64,000 nucleotides of DNA, from NCBI GenBank assembly GCA_963676345.2, contig CAXXTS010000005.1, forward strand, positions 434,001-498,000. The letters run 5' to 3'. Made by a program: the position numbers and the translations under genes. Origin of the DNA: G963665925 sp963676345. GTDB taxonomy: Bacteria; Bacillota; Clostridia; Peptostreptococcales; Acidaminobacteraceae. Position 1 is the first letter of the stretch. The number at the start of each line of letters is the position of its first letter. Below are positions 62,756 through 64,000 of the stretch, in pieces. The notes beneath the pieces are model-generated. The model made no database searches. It worked only from the letters and a program-made list of their open reading frames with translations, and was not told the origin of the DNA.

Positions 62756-64000
62756 TTGGATGATAGAAATGCAACTGGAAGTTGGAGTGGGTATTTACAT
62801 CAAGGCAAAGTCGGTCTTTTAATTGGGCTACAGAAAATAAATGAATTAATCGAAAAAGATAATGATTTAAGTGATTGGATTATAGAATATGAATCTGCTG
62901 AAGATATTGATATTAAAAATGGAGAAAAAGTTATTTCAAGACATCAGGTAAAAGCATATAAAAATGCGAAATATCCGAATGATTATGCAGATGTACTTGG
63001 GATCTTAGATTATGAAATAAAGGATGGTAAAAGAGTTAGAGTGACAAAAGGATTTCAAATTCATGACTTTGATGAAAATGGGAATGCGATGCCACTGGAA
63101 GTAGATGAGGATTCAAGGTATCTACATACTATTACCGATACTCTTGGATTTGGTTTGTCTAAAGAAGAATTTGAGAAATTACATAAGAGATCTAAGTACA
63201 TAGAGAATCTTAATAATATTAAATTGTACATTTATCCAGATAATAATAGTTATTGTGAACTATCTAGTAGTAGCAATAAGTTAATGAAATTTTGTGAAGC
63301 TGAAATCAAAAAAATCTTGAATTCAGTTAAGCATATCTTCAAGGATGCCGAAGGACAACATAGAAATATTTTTTTTGCACTTGTTAATGCCTTGGATATT
63401 GAAATTAGGAGAAAGCATATTTTAGGTGAAGGATCATATCCAGTACTTAAGTTTAGTGATATTTATAGAATTATCACTGACACTGAAGAATACAAGAGAT
63501 CTAACATCGAGTTTATTCGTGAGAGATTTGCAGAGTCATGGAATATATTTGTTGGTGAGTTAAATGAAAGTGGTATACCTTATAACTGTTCTCAAGAAGA
63601 AAAAATAATAACAATAGTAGACGAATTATATAGATTAGATGATGATAAATTCGTTCAGTTTCTTAAAGATATAAATCCAAATGAAAATACAGTTGGAAAT
63701 ATTGATACTATGAAAGATGTTACGAATTTATGTAAGCTGGACAATTTAAAAGACATCTTCTACCATTGCTTGCTATATGTAACAGAATCTGAATTCATAG
63801 TAGATTATATTGGTTATAAAGAAGAGGGAGGATACTTACTTACTCTAATTAATAGAAAACCTATGATTGTGAAATCAGTTATTTCTAATATTATCTCTAA
63901 TAGTGGAATCTCAAATGAGATTTTCGATAGAAGTTATTTAATTAATGGACAAATTGATGAAGTACGTTTTGGGAGTATTATTGAAAACACAGTAGATAAT
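62756..64000 (+). CDS. ABC-three-component-like defence protein, partial (3' end beyond window)
   Basis: From a TTG with TGGAGGTGAT upstream, an uninterrupted frame of 415 codons runs to the last base, so the gene is cut by the window edge. The N-terminus (ATGSWSGYLHQGKVGLLIGLQKINELI, then WIIEYESAEDIDIKNGEKVISRHQVKAYKNAKYPNDYADVLGI) resembles the N-terminal region of ABC-3C system proteins, in which an SGYxxQGKV block and an ExxEDI...SxHQVKA block recur. ABC-3C systems are predicted conflict/defence modules with variable effectors. The rest (charged, helical) I do not recognise. Partner genes should follow on the right. Confidence 0.7.
   Translation, partial: MDDRNATGSWSGYLHQGKVGLLIGLQKINELIEKDNDLSDWIIEYESAEDIDIKNGEKVISRHQVKAYKNAKYPNDYADVLGILDYEIKDGKRVRVTKGFQIHDFDENGNAMPLEVDEDSRYLHTITDTLGFGLSKEEFEKLHKRSKYIENLNNIKLYIYPDNNSYCELSSSSNKLMKFCEAEIKKILNSVKHIFKDAEGQHRNIFFALVNALDIEIRRKHILGEGSYPVLKFSDIYRIITDTEEYKRSNIEFIRERFAESWNIFVGELNESGIPYNCSQEEKIITIVDELYRLDDDKFVQFLKDINPNENTVGNIDTMKDVTNLCKLDNLKDIFYHCLLYVTESEFIVDYIGYKEEGGYLLTLINRKPMIVKSVISNIISNSGISNEIFDRSYLINGQIDEVRFGSIIENTVDN

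Noticed and set aside
1..64000. CRISPR array or insertion sequence
   Set aside because: No regularly spaced repeats and no transposase-like ORF were seen on either strand.

Overview
The window looks like a piece of chromosome from a low-to-moderate GC anaerobic Firmicute of the Clostridia. The signs are AGGAGG-type ribosome binding sites, frequent TTG/GTG starts, a DUF4317 protein, a YolD/Y-family polymerase pair, a CGAAC-N4-GTTYG SOS box, class I cobalamin riboswitches, FliB, and fermentative catabolic operons. Genus cannot be fixed from the sequence alone. There are no rRNA genes, no intact tRNA genes and no CRISPR array.

Regions 1-31 kb. 0-6 kb: DUF4317 protein, an SOS-controlled Y-family polymerase with YolD, exonuclease III, and a membrane diguanylate cyclase. 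6-15.5 kb: a TRAP transporter operon (SBP, small and large permease) with a 2-hydroxyacid dehydrogenase and an IlvD/Edd dehydratase, convergent with a YesM/YesN-type two-component system; both sides carry the same 12-bp motif upstream. 15.5-22 kb: a cobalamin riboswitch with terminator, then mutA-mutB-meaB (B12-dependent methylmalonyl-CoA mutase and its GTPase chaperone). 22-28.3 kb: a second cobalamin riboswitch, then a five-gene nickel/peptide-type ABC importer and a SAM-dependent methyltransferase. 28.3-31.2 kb: a Na/phosphate symporter-PhoU protein and FliB.

Regions 31-54 kb. YhcH protein, a small membrane ORF, and a LysR regulator divergent from an M20 amidohydrolase plus a cytoplasmic CapA-like protein. 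Then a flavodoxin-fold reductase and a second LysR regulator divergent (with two textbook T-N11-A dyads and a promoter) from an aconitase-family hydratase-citD-citE-citF operon. This is followed by a promoter, a structured terminated leader RNA, a PrpF-family isomerase and a tripartite tricarboxylate transporter (TctCBA), and a two-component system whose kinase is split by a one-base frameshift and whose response regulator is fused to DUF2294. Read together, 37-51 kb predicts uptake of an aconitate-like tricarboxylate, cis/trans isomerisation, hydration to citrate, and cleavage to acetate and oxaloacetate. The CitD carrier lacks the serine that normally bears the prosthetic group. Then an AcuI/YhdH oxidoreductase with a divergent MarR regulator, and a radical SAM protein.

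54.5 kb to the end is a more A/T-rich defence island. Its left edge holds two truncated tRNA 3' ends (most like tRNA-Leu, minus strand), each followed by its own terminator, as expected of att sites left by elements integrating into a tRNA gene. The island carries a WYL regulator overlapping a complete type II-like Wadjet operon (jetABCD), and then the start of a gene resembling an ABC-three-component (ABC-3C) protein that runs off the window. The intact tRNA gene and an integrase are predicted beyond the right edge.
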